Positions 18,001-24,829 of a DNA stretch of 35,262 bases are shown in pieces. Below the pieces are notes generated by a model. It ran no database searches. It was not told the origin of the DNA and saw only the letters and a program-made list of their open reading frames with translations. This DNA comes from Mastigocoleus sp. MO_188.B34. GTDB lineage: Bacteria; Cyanobacteriota; Cyanobacteriia; Cyanobacteriales; Nostocaceae. The stretch is taken from positions 1-35,262 of the forward strand of contig NZ_JASJDK010000049.1 in NCBI RefSeq assembly GCF_030065675.1. The letters are read 5' to 3'. Position numbers and translations under genes: made by a program. Position 1 is the stretch's first letter. Every line of letters begins with the position of its first letter.

Positions 18001-20716
18001 GCAGCATTCCTGACATTTGTTTCTCCCAGTAATGCCACTGTTGCTCTCCCCAATCAGTGGCTAATAAATTATTCTGCCACTGTACATAATCTGTATACTG
18101 CAAACAACTAGGCAAAGTGGTAGATTTTCCGGTTAAAATACTATGATATAATCGGTCAAAATCCTCTACTAGCACCGCTAAAGACCAAAAATCAGCGATT
18201 GTGTGATGTAAAACCAATAGCAGGATGTACTCCTGGGAAGACTGGGAAAATAACCTGATCCGTAAGGGATTTCCCTGTTCCAAATTAAACGGACGATTAG
18301 CTTCTTGCTGTAAACGTTTGTCGAGATTGCTGAAATAATCTGTTGATAAATTCTCATAATGGAAGTCAAGATTTATCTGTGCATGGATTCGCTGTACTTG
18401 TCCCTCTGGTTCTAAAGGAAACGTCGTGCGTAATACAGAATGTCGCTCAACCAACTTTTCCCAAGCCTGTTGGAAGATAGAGAGATTCAATTCACCCCGA
18501 ATGTGAACAGTACGAGCAATATTGTAGGGTGAAAGTTCGCCGGCTGAAGTCAATGAATTTAAAAAACAAAGTGCTTTTTGTCCGTAAGAAAGCGCATATT
18601 TTTCATCAGATTTCTGAGTTTTAGGAAAATATTTCTTTGTAGTTGCCTCTTGTTTGACAACCTTTTGTCGAATCTCGTCTGCTAATTGAACAATGTTATA
18701 CTCAAAAAAAGCTGTTAGAGAAAGATTTACCTCAAATTGCGCTTCAATACTGTACTTAATTTCAACCAGCATTAAGGAATCTAAACTTAATCCCCCTAAC
18801 GGTTGTAGTGGGTCTAAACTAAGAGGAGAAACTCCTATCATCTCTCCTATTTGCTCTTGAAGATATTCGATTAATATATCCTGTCTGTGATTAACTGGGA
18901 CTTTTAAAAGTCCTGTACGTGATAAAAAATTTTCCCTAACTAATACATTCTCAGTGTCATGAATGCTGGTTGCAATAACCTGCAAACGATTGCTTAGAAA
19001 ACTGGCTTTGCAAGCATGACGTTGAATTTTGCCACTAGCAGTTTTTGGAAGACTTCCTAACTTAATCAACACTACAGTATAAACTTGTAAGCTATATTCG
19101 TCGGCAATGGACTGACGAATTGTACTGAAAATTTCCTCCCAACCATCCTGATTAGCAGAGGGTTTGACTTCTTGAACAATGACAATTTTTTCTGAGTCTG
19201 CGCTATCAACTTCTACAGAGAAAACAGCACATCCTCCCATCTTAAAAGCAGAATGGCTTTGCTCGACGGTTAGTTCAATATCCTGAGGATAATAGTTACG
19301 TCCTCCAATAATGATTGAGTCTTTTAATCGACCTGTGACAAAAAGTTCTCCTTCATGTAAAAATCCCAAGTCCCCAGTACGTAAATAAGGCTCATGACTG
19401 TTTTCTGATAAATAGCAGAAGAAAGTCTGTTGGGTACTTTCTTCTTGATTCCAATAACCTTGCGCTACACTTGCACCCGATAGCCAAATTTCACCAACAC
19501 AATTAGATTCACAAACCTGCAAAGTCTGGGGGTCTACAATTTTTATTTTCTGACTAGGTACTGCTTGACCACAGCCAACTAGCTTTTTACTATCTTCATC
19601 ATGAGTTTCAACTTCAATAACCTGATCGTACTCAAGCGCTTTTTTTTGAAAAGACTTAATCGCCGGGAAGCGAACTTTCTGCGCTCCCGAAACTAACAAA
19701 GTTGCTTCAGCCAGTCCATAACAAGCATAAAAAGCTTCTTCACGAAAACCACAATCGCCAAATTCAGCGACAAATCTTTCTACTGTTTGTGGGCGAATCG
19801 GTTCAGCACCGCAAAAAGCGACATCCCAACAACTCAAATCGAGATTTTTTTTATCCTCAGAAGTAATCTTTTGGAGGCAAAGTTCATAAGCAAAATTTGG
19901 ACCACCACTACAAGTAGCATGAGTTTGTGAGATAGTTTGCAACCATTTTAAAGGGCGCTGTAAAAAAGTCATTGGTGACATTAGCGTGACTGAAAAACCG
20001 ACAAAAATTGGTTCGAGAATGCCACCAATCAATCCCATATCATGATATGGGGGCAACCAAATCACGCCTCGACTTTCTGAAGTCAACCTAAAGTTATGGC
20101 AAATTAAAGACAAATTATGCAAGAGATTGCCATGAGAAAGCATGACACCTTTTGGTGTTGTCGTCGAGCCTGATGTATATTGAAGTAATGCTAGAGTATT
20201 GGTGTCTAGTGAAGGCATTTCCCAATTAGCCCCTGCCTCAATTGGCAGAGCATCACTACATATCCAAGGGAAAGCTTCTAACAAAGATGAATGTCCGATG
20301 AATTCTTTAGCACGTTTTAAAAGGCTTGAGGTAGTTAATCCAATGGTAGGTTGAGCATCGATAGCAATAGTTTGAATGTTTTCAAGTCGTGATCGCTTAC
20401 GAGTAGAGCGAGAAAATTTAGGCGGATATACAGTTACCGCTACTACACCTGCATACAGACATCCAAACAATGCAGCTATATAATCTATTCCTGGATAGTA
20501 TAAAAGCAATGCACGATGTCCTGTTAAATTTAGAGATTGAAGTTTAGCTCCAATAGCACGAGCATATTGATCGAGTTCTCTGTAATTTAAGTTTGCTTCT
20601 TTAGTCAAGCTATCGGTTAAAAATGTATAGGCTAGTTTTTGAGGTTGCTCAATAGCCCGATGACGAAGAAGTTTGACAATATTGTTAGCTTTAATTGTTG
20701 GAACTTGATAGTGCAT
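12056..20716 (-). CDS. starter NRPS: FAAL-T-C-A(Ser)-T-C-A(Gly)-T
   Basis: 2886 aa. Domains: fatty acyl-AMP ligase (about 1-610; YTSGSTTTPKG near 180, LPPYHDMGLIGG, GLAEATL); carrier S647; condensation domain with HHTIADF (837-843), the final Phe fitting a lipid-accepting starter type; A domain with pocket from D1373 reading D-V-W-H-I-S-L-I-D-K, the serine code; carrier S1720; condensation domain with intact HHAILDG (1923-1929); A domain with pocket from D2439 reading D-I-L-Q-F-G-L-I-W-K, very close to the glycine code; carrier S2800; and an acidic helical C-terminus likely to dock to the next NRPS. This should build fatty acyl-Ser-Gly on the last carrier. Saframycin uses acyl-ligase, Ala and Gly modules in the same order. 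No epimerase, thioesterase or methyltransferase domain is present. Confidence 0.95.
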   Translation of the reverse strand: MHYQVPTIKANNIVKLLRHRAIEQPQKLAYTFLTDSLTKEANLNYRELDQYARAIGAKLQSLNLTGHRALLLYYPGIDYIAALFGCLYAGVVAVTVYPPKFSRSTRKRSRLENIQTIAIDAQPTIGLTTSSLLKRAKEFIGHSSLLEAFPWICSDALPIEAGANWEMPSLDTNTLALLQYTSGSTTTPKGVMLSHGNLLHNLSLICHNFRLTSESRGVIWLPPYHDMGLIGGILEPIFVGFSVTLMSPMTFLQRPLKWLQTISQTHATCSGGPNFAYELCLQKITSEDKKNLDLSCWDVAFCGAEPIRPQTVERFVAEFGDCGFREEAFYACYGLAEATLLVSGAQKVRFPAIKSFQKKALEYDQVIEVETHDEDSKKLVGCGQAVPSQKIKIVDPQTLQVCESNCVGEIWLSGASVAQGYWNQEESTQQTFFCYLSENSHEPYLRTGDLGFLHEGELFVTGRLKDSIIIGGRNYYPQDIELTVEQSHSAFKMGGCAVFSVEVDSADSEKIVIVQEVKPSANQDGWEEIFSTIRQSIADEYSLQVYTVVLIKLGSLPKTASGKIQRHACKASFLSNRLQVIATSIHDTENVLVRENFLSRTGLLKVPVNHRQDILIEYLQEQIGEMIGVSPLSLDPLQPLGGLSLDSLMLVEIKYSIEAQFEVNLSLTAFFEYNIVQLADEIRQKVVKQEATTKKYFPKTQKSDEKYALSYGQKALCFLNSLTSAGELSPYNIARTVHIRGELNLSIFQQAWEKLVERHSVLRTTFPLEPEGQVQRIHAQINLDFHYENLSTDYFSNLDKRLQQEANRPFNLEQGNPLRIRLFSQSSQEYILLLVLHHTIADFWSLAVLVEDFDRLYHSILTGKSTTLPSCLQYTDYVQWQNNLLATDWGEQQWHYWEKQMSGMLPMLNLPTDRPRPPVQTYYGSTYKFTLNSELSCSLKQLAQDNQVTLYTLLLAAFQVLLSRLSNQEDIIVGSPVAGRSQYQFNNVVGYLVNTLPLRADLSGNPPFLTFLQQTQATVVSALEHQDYPFSLLVERLQPNRSAERSPIFQVMFVWQKARRLHHEGLTTLALGHQGKPINLGNLVLEGVELEPKTSQFDMTLFLAEIDQQLVGSWEYNTDLFDVATIRRMVDCFQTLLEGIVNQPSQLIANLPLLTNAERQKFLVEWNQTGRDYPQDVCLHQLFEVQVEQTPNAIAVIFGEQFLTYRELNCRVNQLAHYLRTHGVKPDTLVGVYIERSLDLVIALLGILKAGGAYLPLNTGEAAPRLAYMLVDAQVTLLLTQQKLREQIPETQAQIICLDTDASVIASETEANLLNVTFPDCLAYVIYTSGSTGKPKAVMNTHQGISNRLFWMQHTYPINFTDRILQKTPISFDVSVWEIFWPLITGARLILAKSGGHQDGAYLSKLIAQQQITTLHFVPSMLGVFLEQENLKNCRSLKRVICSGEALTQRLTTRFFEHLDCSLENLYGPTEAAIDVTFWHCQNQNPSNIIPIGRPIANTQIYILNQYLQPVPVGFFGEIHLGGTGLARGYLNNPELTAAKFIPNPFRTNSRLYKTGDLGRFLPDGTIEFGGRIDRQVKIRGFRIELGEIEAVLVQHPTVQEAVVLGREDLPNERRLVAYLVLCEQQIPTVRELRRFIQSKLPNYMLPVAFIFLDALPLLSNGKINYHALPIPGKIHPKREPNFVLPQNLEAESLANIWKEVLNVEEIGIHDNFFELGGDSIRSIQVCTLAQKIGLNLSVEQLFQHQTIHELVGQICTIESKIKAFPQTENFSLISEQDRRQIPENIEDAYPLTLLQAGMIFHSEYNPDSAVYHDIFTYHLKIPLNRELFFNAISQLIQRHEILRTSFALTGYQEPLQLVHQTVKTPLAVADLRQQPLVEQEEVLKAWIETEKRHHFDWNFPPLLRFQVHLRTNKTFQLTLSFHHAILDGWSIASLLTELFQHYFSLLNQESNLNPSLPAAKFRDLVSYEQQILKSAEHRQYWLEKLKEPTITKLPRLRKPFSEDKLPQHQVQEVLISPEISDGLKRLACQAGVPLKSVLLAAHLRVLSLLTNQTDIITGLVSHNRPQQIDADRILGLFLNTLPLRLQLLGGTWIDLVQETWKVERESQKFRQYPFAELQKQFGKLPLFETLFNFSHFHVYREVFGDKGKAFLGGEFFEETNFTWVANFVQDPFSSQVQLSLNYDGNQLSKFEVQRFADYYVRTLAVMVSQPLAIYEQDCLLSVSEQQQLLIEWNDTQVDFSSAQDLPELFELQVENNPDAIAVIYESQSLTYQQLNQRSNQLAHYLRLLGVKAETPVGICVERSLDLIVGVLAILKAGGVYIPFDPAYPLERNTFMFQEVKPLVLLTQQHLKCLEVNSLTTVYLDSHPSEIIAQPDTNLAKISTPNNLAYILYTSGSTGVPKGVMVTRRSLVNFLHSLYRESGLTADDVFVAVTTLSFDIAALELYLPLILGSTVVIASQEQVSNGQLLKKKLREVSATAMQATPVTWRLLVEADWQGKDKFKVFCGGEVLDERLAQSLMATGASVWNLYGPTETTIWSCLQQLKPTESVTIGHPIANTQLYVLSRHLQPVPVGVPGELYLGGVGVARGYLQRPDLTAERFIPNPFSSVSGSRLYRTGDLVRYRQDGKLEFISRLDRQIKLRGFRIEPGEIEAILEEHPQVRQAVVLDKHTDHDNSKLVAYVVVDSALEEHLRQNSSSDEDNPTPPALLSELKANLRQKLPSYMIPSSFIAIAALPLTSNGKIDQQALATINPIPSLQSDRTQITPQTPTEKQIAYICAGLLECEFIGLYDNFFDLGGHSLLVARLIAEVSEVFHVHVPMREIFLDATVANLTAVVEKSRKTAELTKNSDKELLQASLEDISEEQLDLLLSEELFLQELEKGKESK

Positions 20717-20783
20717 TTGATTTCAGAATTTTAACAAAATCAATAAATTTGGGCTTTCGTCTCAAAAAAATCAGCAAATAGAC

Positions 20784-21632
20784 TTATTTTTCGGCAACGA
20801 TTATCATATCTTCTGAGCAGTTGGTTAATGGTGAACCTTGCCAATTTCCGTACCCAGTAATAATTTTAAAACCTACTTGTTGACAAAGGTCAGAAAATTC
20901 GGAGAATGAATAAACTCTTACTGAATAAGGACTTGTTTCTTCTTTTGTCCCATCCTGATTGATAAAAATCCATTGACCATTAATTCTCTTAGTTACGTGA
21001 TCGTAGTTTTCACTAATTTCCAGTTTTTTGCCGTTTTGAAGTGAACGTATTTCTGAAAACTTGTATTCACCACTCAGCACACGAGGAATATTTACGTCAG
21101 TGTGCATTAAAAATTTTCCTCCTGGTTTTAATGCTTGGTAGAAATTTTGAAGGACTTGAAAATTTTCCTCTTCCAATTCAAAAAAACCAAATGAGAAAAA
21201 AACATTAACGATAGCATCAAATTCATTCTCATACTTCAACAAGCGCATATCCTGTTTAAAAAATTGGACATTCTCAAGTCCCTGAGAATTTTTATTAGCA
21301 ATGTTAAGCTCATGACTATTGATATCAACACCGACAACTGTCAAACCTTGGTGAGCAAGCCCGATTGAATGCCTTCCATAACCACAGGGGCTATCGAGAA
21401 TACGCTGGTTGGGTTGAAGAGCGAGAAGTCTAATCAAACCTTCAACTTCACACTGAGACCTTTCATTGAGGTTTTGTGGTGTTGAGAGATAGCCATCTAA
21501 AGAGTTATCACCCTTCACGTAGTAATGACCAAAAAAGCCGCCGTATTCCATCCACCACTCTTGTTTCATAGGTTTATCAAAAACATTTATTAGTTCTTTT
21601 TCTTGTAAATTACTACACTCTTCTTTACTCAT
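20784..21632 (-). CDS. class I SAM-dependent methyltransferase
   Basis: About 282 aa from the chosen ATG at 21,632. Motif I is ILDSPCGYGRHS, followed by VVGVDIN (acidic SAM ribose contact), QDMRLL, and LKPGGKFLMHTD. This places it in the small-molecule methyltransferase group (Methyltransf_11/25-like). It is the first gene of the cluster, 67 bp upstream of the starter NRPS, so it is probably cotranscribed. It is an alternative candidate for the N-methyltransferase. The frame is open up to an ATG at 21,662, but those extra codons are antisense to a recognisable transposase remnant, so I prefer a start at 21,632 (MSKEECSN). The insertion may have removed the original promoter or first codons. 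Specific substrate unknown. Confidence 0.82.
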   Translation of the reverse strand: MSKEECSNLQEKELINVFDKPMKQEWWMEYGGFFGHYYVKGDNSLDGYLSTPQNLNERSQCEVEGLIRLLALQPNQRILDSPCGYGRHSIGLAHQGLTVVGVDINSHELNIANKNSQGLENVQFFKQDMRLLKYENEFDAIVNVFFSFGFFELEEENFQVLQNFYQALKPGGKFLMHTDVNIPRVLSGEYKFSEIRSLQNGKKLEISENYDHVTKRINGQWIFINQDGTKEETSPYSVRVYSFSEFSDLCQQVGFKIITGYGNWQGSPLTNCSEDMIIVAEK

Positions 21633-21645
21633 ACTTTTCAACATT

Positions 21646-21966
21646 CCCAAAATCACTATCATTCTTGATAATGGATATCATCCCGAAAAATTAGAGGAAG
21701 AATTGAAAAAAATTTATCCCCAAATAATGACCAAGATTAGACTTGAGCTATGACCAAAACCGTCCAAAGCTGAAAAAGAAAAAGAAGGAAAGATTGGTTT
21801 TGTTTCGGTCAAAGTGAGATGGGTCATAGAAAGAAGTAATTCTTGGATGGAGAAATATAAAAGTTCAGTCAAAAAATTTGAAAGAACGCTTGATCATTCA
21901 ATCGCCAAAGTAAATCTTTGTTTTATACGACTAATGCTTAAAAGACTGAGAACTGCTACCAATTAA
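21646..21966 (+). pseudogene. IS5-type transposase, C-terminal remnant with internal stop
   Basis: The frame starting near 21,649 reads KITIILDNGYHPEKLEEEL, then YPQIMTKIRLEL, a TGA at 21,751, then KPSKAEKEKEGKIGF, RWVIERSNSWMEKYKS and KLCFIRL-like KVNLCFIRLMLKRL, ending at TAA 21,964-21,966. The ERSNSW...KNFERTL-type block is the C-terminus of cyanobacterial IS5-family DDE transposases, containing the last catalytic Glu. The first half of the gene is missing and a stop interrupts the rest, so it is inactive. It abuts the start of the methyltransferase on the other strand and defines the upstream boundary of the cluster. Confidence 0.8.
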
Positions 21967-22431
21967 AAGATCTCAAATGAGTTCTCTAAGACACACTTAG
22001 GTTTCAGACTGATATTGATATTTATTTACAAAAGGGTATTTGCTTTTGACACAATCCCACCACCTTCCTGCTTTATGCCTAGCAATATGCTATGTCACGC
22101 AAGGGAGCCGAAGCACTGACTACTGACAAACATTACGACCTTTCAGCTTAAATTTCGTGAGCTTTTTTACAACAATCCCTGACTTTTAAAACACGCTTTT
22201 GAAGTACTATTTCTTCACTAAGCGTAAACGATAACACCTTGTCAATTTACTGAATTTATTTTCTCTCTAAAATATTAACCTAAAATCAATCCCGAAACAT
22301 AAACACTGAAACTTATGAATTTAAAAATAGTTATATATTTTTACTTAATAGTGTAGTTGACTTTCAAGGTCTACCAAGGTATGCAATGGCAAGTAAATAT
22401 ATTTAAATTCACATATTGTACAAATAAAATT
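21967..22431. other. gene-free AT-rich interval after the transposase remnant
   Basis: Stops occur in all frames and no domain is recognisable. It presumably contains the right end of the degraded insertion sequence and decayed flanking DNA. I see no terminal repeat or RNA gene here. Confidence 0.4.
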
Positions 22432-22558
22432 TGATGTTATTAAGTTACTCAGTATCAATAGTAAAAGCCTAATTTAGTGTTCAAGACCCAGTGAAATAAT
22501 ACAGCTTTATTGTAATGAATTTTAATTTGTTAGTGATTTATACTCTTCTGTGCAAAAT
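22432..22558. repeat. diverged ~126-bp direct repeat, copy B
   Basis: Partner of 3001-3126 in the same orientation. Key shared blocks are ACTCAGTAT (22,447), AGCTTTATTGT (22,503), GTGATTTATAC (22,533) and GTGCAA (22,550). Conservation is blockwise with only about 1 nt of net length difference, so the relation is real although diverged. Confidence 0.7.
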
Positions 22559-22672
22559 ACAAGCAAGCTTAAATACAGCAAGTAGAATGCTGTTAAAGTT
22601 TATTGAAAGCTATTAAAAAAAATAATAAGACTTTGGTTCACAAAAGTTAAATTAAAGGTAACTGCCCATAAG

Positions 22673-22690
22673 CAATACGGTTCAGTTAAG
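22673..22690 (+). repeat. lone 18-bp terminal inverted repeat of the MITE family
   Basis: CAATACGGTTCAGTTAAG differs by one base from each end of the complete MITE at 31,012-31,138 and is the consensus of its two ends. The following bases (GCTAAAATG) also resemble the interior of the left end. No partner end was found nearby, so this is one end of a truncated element. Confidence 0.7.
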
Positions 22691-22770
22691 GCTAAAATGC
22701 TGATTAATGATGTGAAATTTAGGAGTTTGGATCCTTTTTCCAGTGCCTCTGTAAAGAAAATACTAATATC

Positions 22771-23028
22771 ATGACTAAAATGGCGGCTCAAGAATATGGT
22801 AAAAACATTCGTATTAATGCCATATCTCCAGGAGCGATTGATACTCCAATGTTGGATCGAGTCAAACGGGACTGGAAAGTTACAGAAAAACAACTTGTTG
22901 CATCCTATCCCATGCAAAGAGTTGGGACACCAGAAGAGGTCGCAAACCTAGTCATGTGGCTTGCTTCTGATGAAGCATCTTATGTCTCTGGGAATCAGTT
23001 TAGTATCGATGGGGGTGGACTTGGTTAA
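22771..23028 (+). pseudogene. 5'-truncated short-chain dehydrogenase/reductase (FabG-like)
   Basis: 85 aa equal to the C-terminal third of a classical SDR: MTKMAAQEYGKNIRINAISPGAIDTPM, then RVGTPEEVANLVMWLASDEASYVSGNQFSIDGG. The NAD(P)-binding TGxxxGIG motif, the catalytic Ser and the YxxxK segment that should directly precede MTK are absent. The bases upstream encode nothing similar and hold a lone insertion-element end at 22,673. The remnant begins abruptly where homology should continue, which indicates a deletion or insertion breakpoint near 22,768. A functional short protein is very unlikely. Confidence 0.85.
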
Positions 23029-23130
23029 AAATCAGTTTTAACTAGTAAATATTTGCCAATAAATATTCAAATCAAAATCTCAATAAGATACAAGACCAGA
23101 AAAAAATTAAAGAATCAAGTCAACAGGAAA

Positions 23131-24219
23131 ATGAAACTCTTATCCCTAGTTTTCTGCTTAGCAATTCCTCTGATGTTAGGTATCGATTTAGCTGTTGCAA
23201 GTAATATCAATCTTGAAAGTAAACGGGGTAAAAACTCAGTAACAACACAAAACCAAACTCCGAGATTTTCTAACCTGGAATATTTGGCTGCAGCGAATTA
23301 CAAACCTGGCATAAATAAAGTTAACTTCACCAGCGAAGGGGTGAAGATGGTGGGGGATTTGTATTTACCAGCTAATTATAAGTCGGGTAGAAAACTCCCA
23401 GTAGTGATTGTTACCGGTTCTTGGACTTCGGTAAAAGAACAGATGGCGGGTTTGTATGCTAAAAAGCTTGCCGAACAAGGGTTTGCTGCATTGGCTTTTG
23501 ATTTTCGCTACTGGGGGGAAAGTGGTGGTGAACCTCGTCAATATGAATCGCCAAATGCAAAGATTCAAGATATCAAAAATGCTGTAACCTATTTGCAGTC
23601 TTTACCAATTGTCGATCCCAACCGCATCGGTGGTTTGGGTGTATGTGCAAGCGCGGGTTATATGGCGCATGCTGTAGCTGAAGATTCTCGGATTAGGTCT
23701 TTTGCAACCGTTGCTGCGTGGCTACAAGAACCGGAGTCGGTACTTACTGTTTACGGTGGAAAACAAGCAGTGCGTAAGAAAATCGAAACTGGGTTAGCAG
23801 CACAAAGAAAATACGAAAAAACAGGGAAAGTTGATTATGTACCTGCTTTCGAGCAAGATAATCGTAATGCTGCGATGTCTGGCGAGCCTTTGTATTATGG
23901 GAATCCCGAACGCGGTTCAATACCAGAATGGAAGAATAGATTTGCAGTAATGTCTTGGGCTGAATGGTTGCAGTTTGATTCTATTTCTGCAGCACCTAAC
24001 GTTAATGTTCCCACCCTTTTTGTTCACAGTGAAAATGCAGCATTACCGGATGGAGTACGTAAATTTTACAAGACTATGCCGGGAGAGAAGAAAGTAATTT
24101 GGATGCAAGGACAGCAATTTGATTTCTACGATCGCGAACCTTACGTAAATAAAGCAGTGCAAGCGGTTACAAATCACTTTCGAAAGAGTCTAACAGATAC
24201 TAAAGTATCGCAAAAATAA
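23131..24219 (+). CDS. secreted alpha/beta hydrolase
   Basis: 362 aa from the ATG at 23,131, chosen because it follows CAGGAAA and begins a good signal peptide (MKLLSLVFCLAIPLMLG, cleavage near AVAS). The TTG at 23,053 would add 26 basic residues before the signal. The body is an alpha/beta hydrolase: PVVIVTGSW (oxyanion region), DFRYWGESGG, the nucleophile elbow GGLGVCASAGY, and a late PTLFVHSENA strand. The elbow has Cys in the GxCxS context of dienelactone-hydrolase-like proteins, so the nucleophile may be Cys rather than Ser. It probably acts in the periplasm. The substrate is unknown. A role in removing the fatty-acyl chain of the cluster product is conceivable but not supported beyond proximity, and it is on the other strand beyond a pseudogene. 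Confidence 0.8.
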   Translation: MKLLSLVFCLAIPLMLGIDLAVASNINLESKRGKNSVTTQNQTPRFSNLEYLAAANYKPGINKVNFTSEGVKMVGDLYLPANYKSGRKLPVVIVTGSWTSVKEQMAGLYAKKLAEQGFAALAFDFRYWGESGGEPRQYESPNAKIQDIKNAVTYLQSLPIVDPNRIGGLGVCASAGYMAHAVAEDSRIRSFATVAAWLQEPESVLTVYGGKQAVRKKIETGLAAQRKYEKTGKVDYVPAFEQDNRNAAMSGEPLYYGNPERGSIPEWKNRFAVMSWAEWLQFDSISAAPNVNVPTLFVHSENAALPDGVRKFYKTMPGEKKVIWMQGQQFDFYDREPYVNKAVQAVTNHFRKSLTDTKVSQK

Positions 24220-24290
24220 ACCTTTAATAGCAGAAGTAGGGATTGGGGATTGGGATTAGATAAATTCTTCTTTTCTCAGTTACCAATTAC

Positions 24291-24719
24291 CTATTTTTTC
24301 CATTGACTTGTAAATATTCCTGTAATCAGCACAATTGCATATCCCCACAATAACCAAGCTCCAAATACTCCATTCGCTGCATCGGGGAGATTTGGAAAAA
24401 AGTATGGGAAGAAGTAATTAGTGAATGCATCGAGCAGCATTCCCGGAATCGCCAAACAAATAGCAGCATCTTTTCTTTGCACAGGCTCTATATTTTGCCA
24501 AGCAAAGAGGCTATAAGCCAATGGTGGTAAGAAAAAAACTGAGAACAAAAAACTAGCAACCATACTGACATTACTGTTAGGGATAAAAAAAGTTTCTCCC
24601 CAAAACCGGATAACTAAAGTTGCAATCAGCCAAATCATAAAACTCATAAACAAAAAGAATCCGTAAGACATCTTTTTGTTACGATCTGCATTATTGACTC
24701 CAGTATTTACAGTTTGCAT
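24291..24719 (-). CDS. DUF5367-type small membrane protein
   Basis: 142 aa with four hydrophobic segments (about 20-40, 51-74, 85-105 and 118-137), typical of the DUF5367 family as I recall it: FIPNSNVSMVASFLFSVFFLPPLAYSLFAW followed by AAICLAIPGMLLDAF. Function unknown. It is transcribed away from a TetR regulator, with two palindromes in the 110-bp shared promoter region, an arrangement usual for a small regulated membrane protein. Another in-frame Met exists at residue 16, so the N-terminus is uncertain. Confidence 0.75.
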   Translation of the reverse strand: MQTVNTGVNNADRNKKMSYGFFLFMSFMIWLIATLVIRFWGETFFIPNSNVSMVASFLFSVFFLPPLAYSLFAWQNIEPVQRKDAAICLAIPGMLLDAFTNYFFPYFFPNLPDAANGVFGAWLLWGYAIVLITGIFTSQWKK

Positions 24720-24766
24720 GGTTTTCTACCCTAAAATGCTATAAATGAAACTACAAACAAAAACGC

Positions 24767-24805
24767 GAGGTTAACCTCACTTTTAAAATACGAGGAATAT
24801 CTCGT
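24767..24805. promoter_or_regulatory. two palindromic operator candidates in the tetR/DUF5367 divergent promoter
   Basis: GAGGTTAACCTC (24,767-24,778) is a perfect 12-bp palindrome. ACGAG-gaatat-CTCGT (24,790-24,805) is an inverted repeat with 5-bp arms. Both share the half-site CGAGG. They lie between the divergent starts (24,719 and 24,830), where a TetR protein would repress both genes. The binding protein is inferred from position only. Confidence 0.6.
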
Positions 24806-24829
24806 GTTTGTCAATAGAATTTCTGAGTA

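Noticed and set aside
22600-22917. 105-codon minus-strand open frame.
   Set aside because: It is largely antisense to the truncated dehydrogenase and has no homology or start signal.
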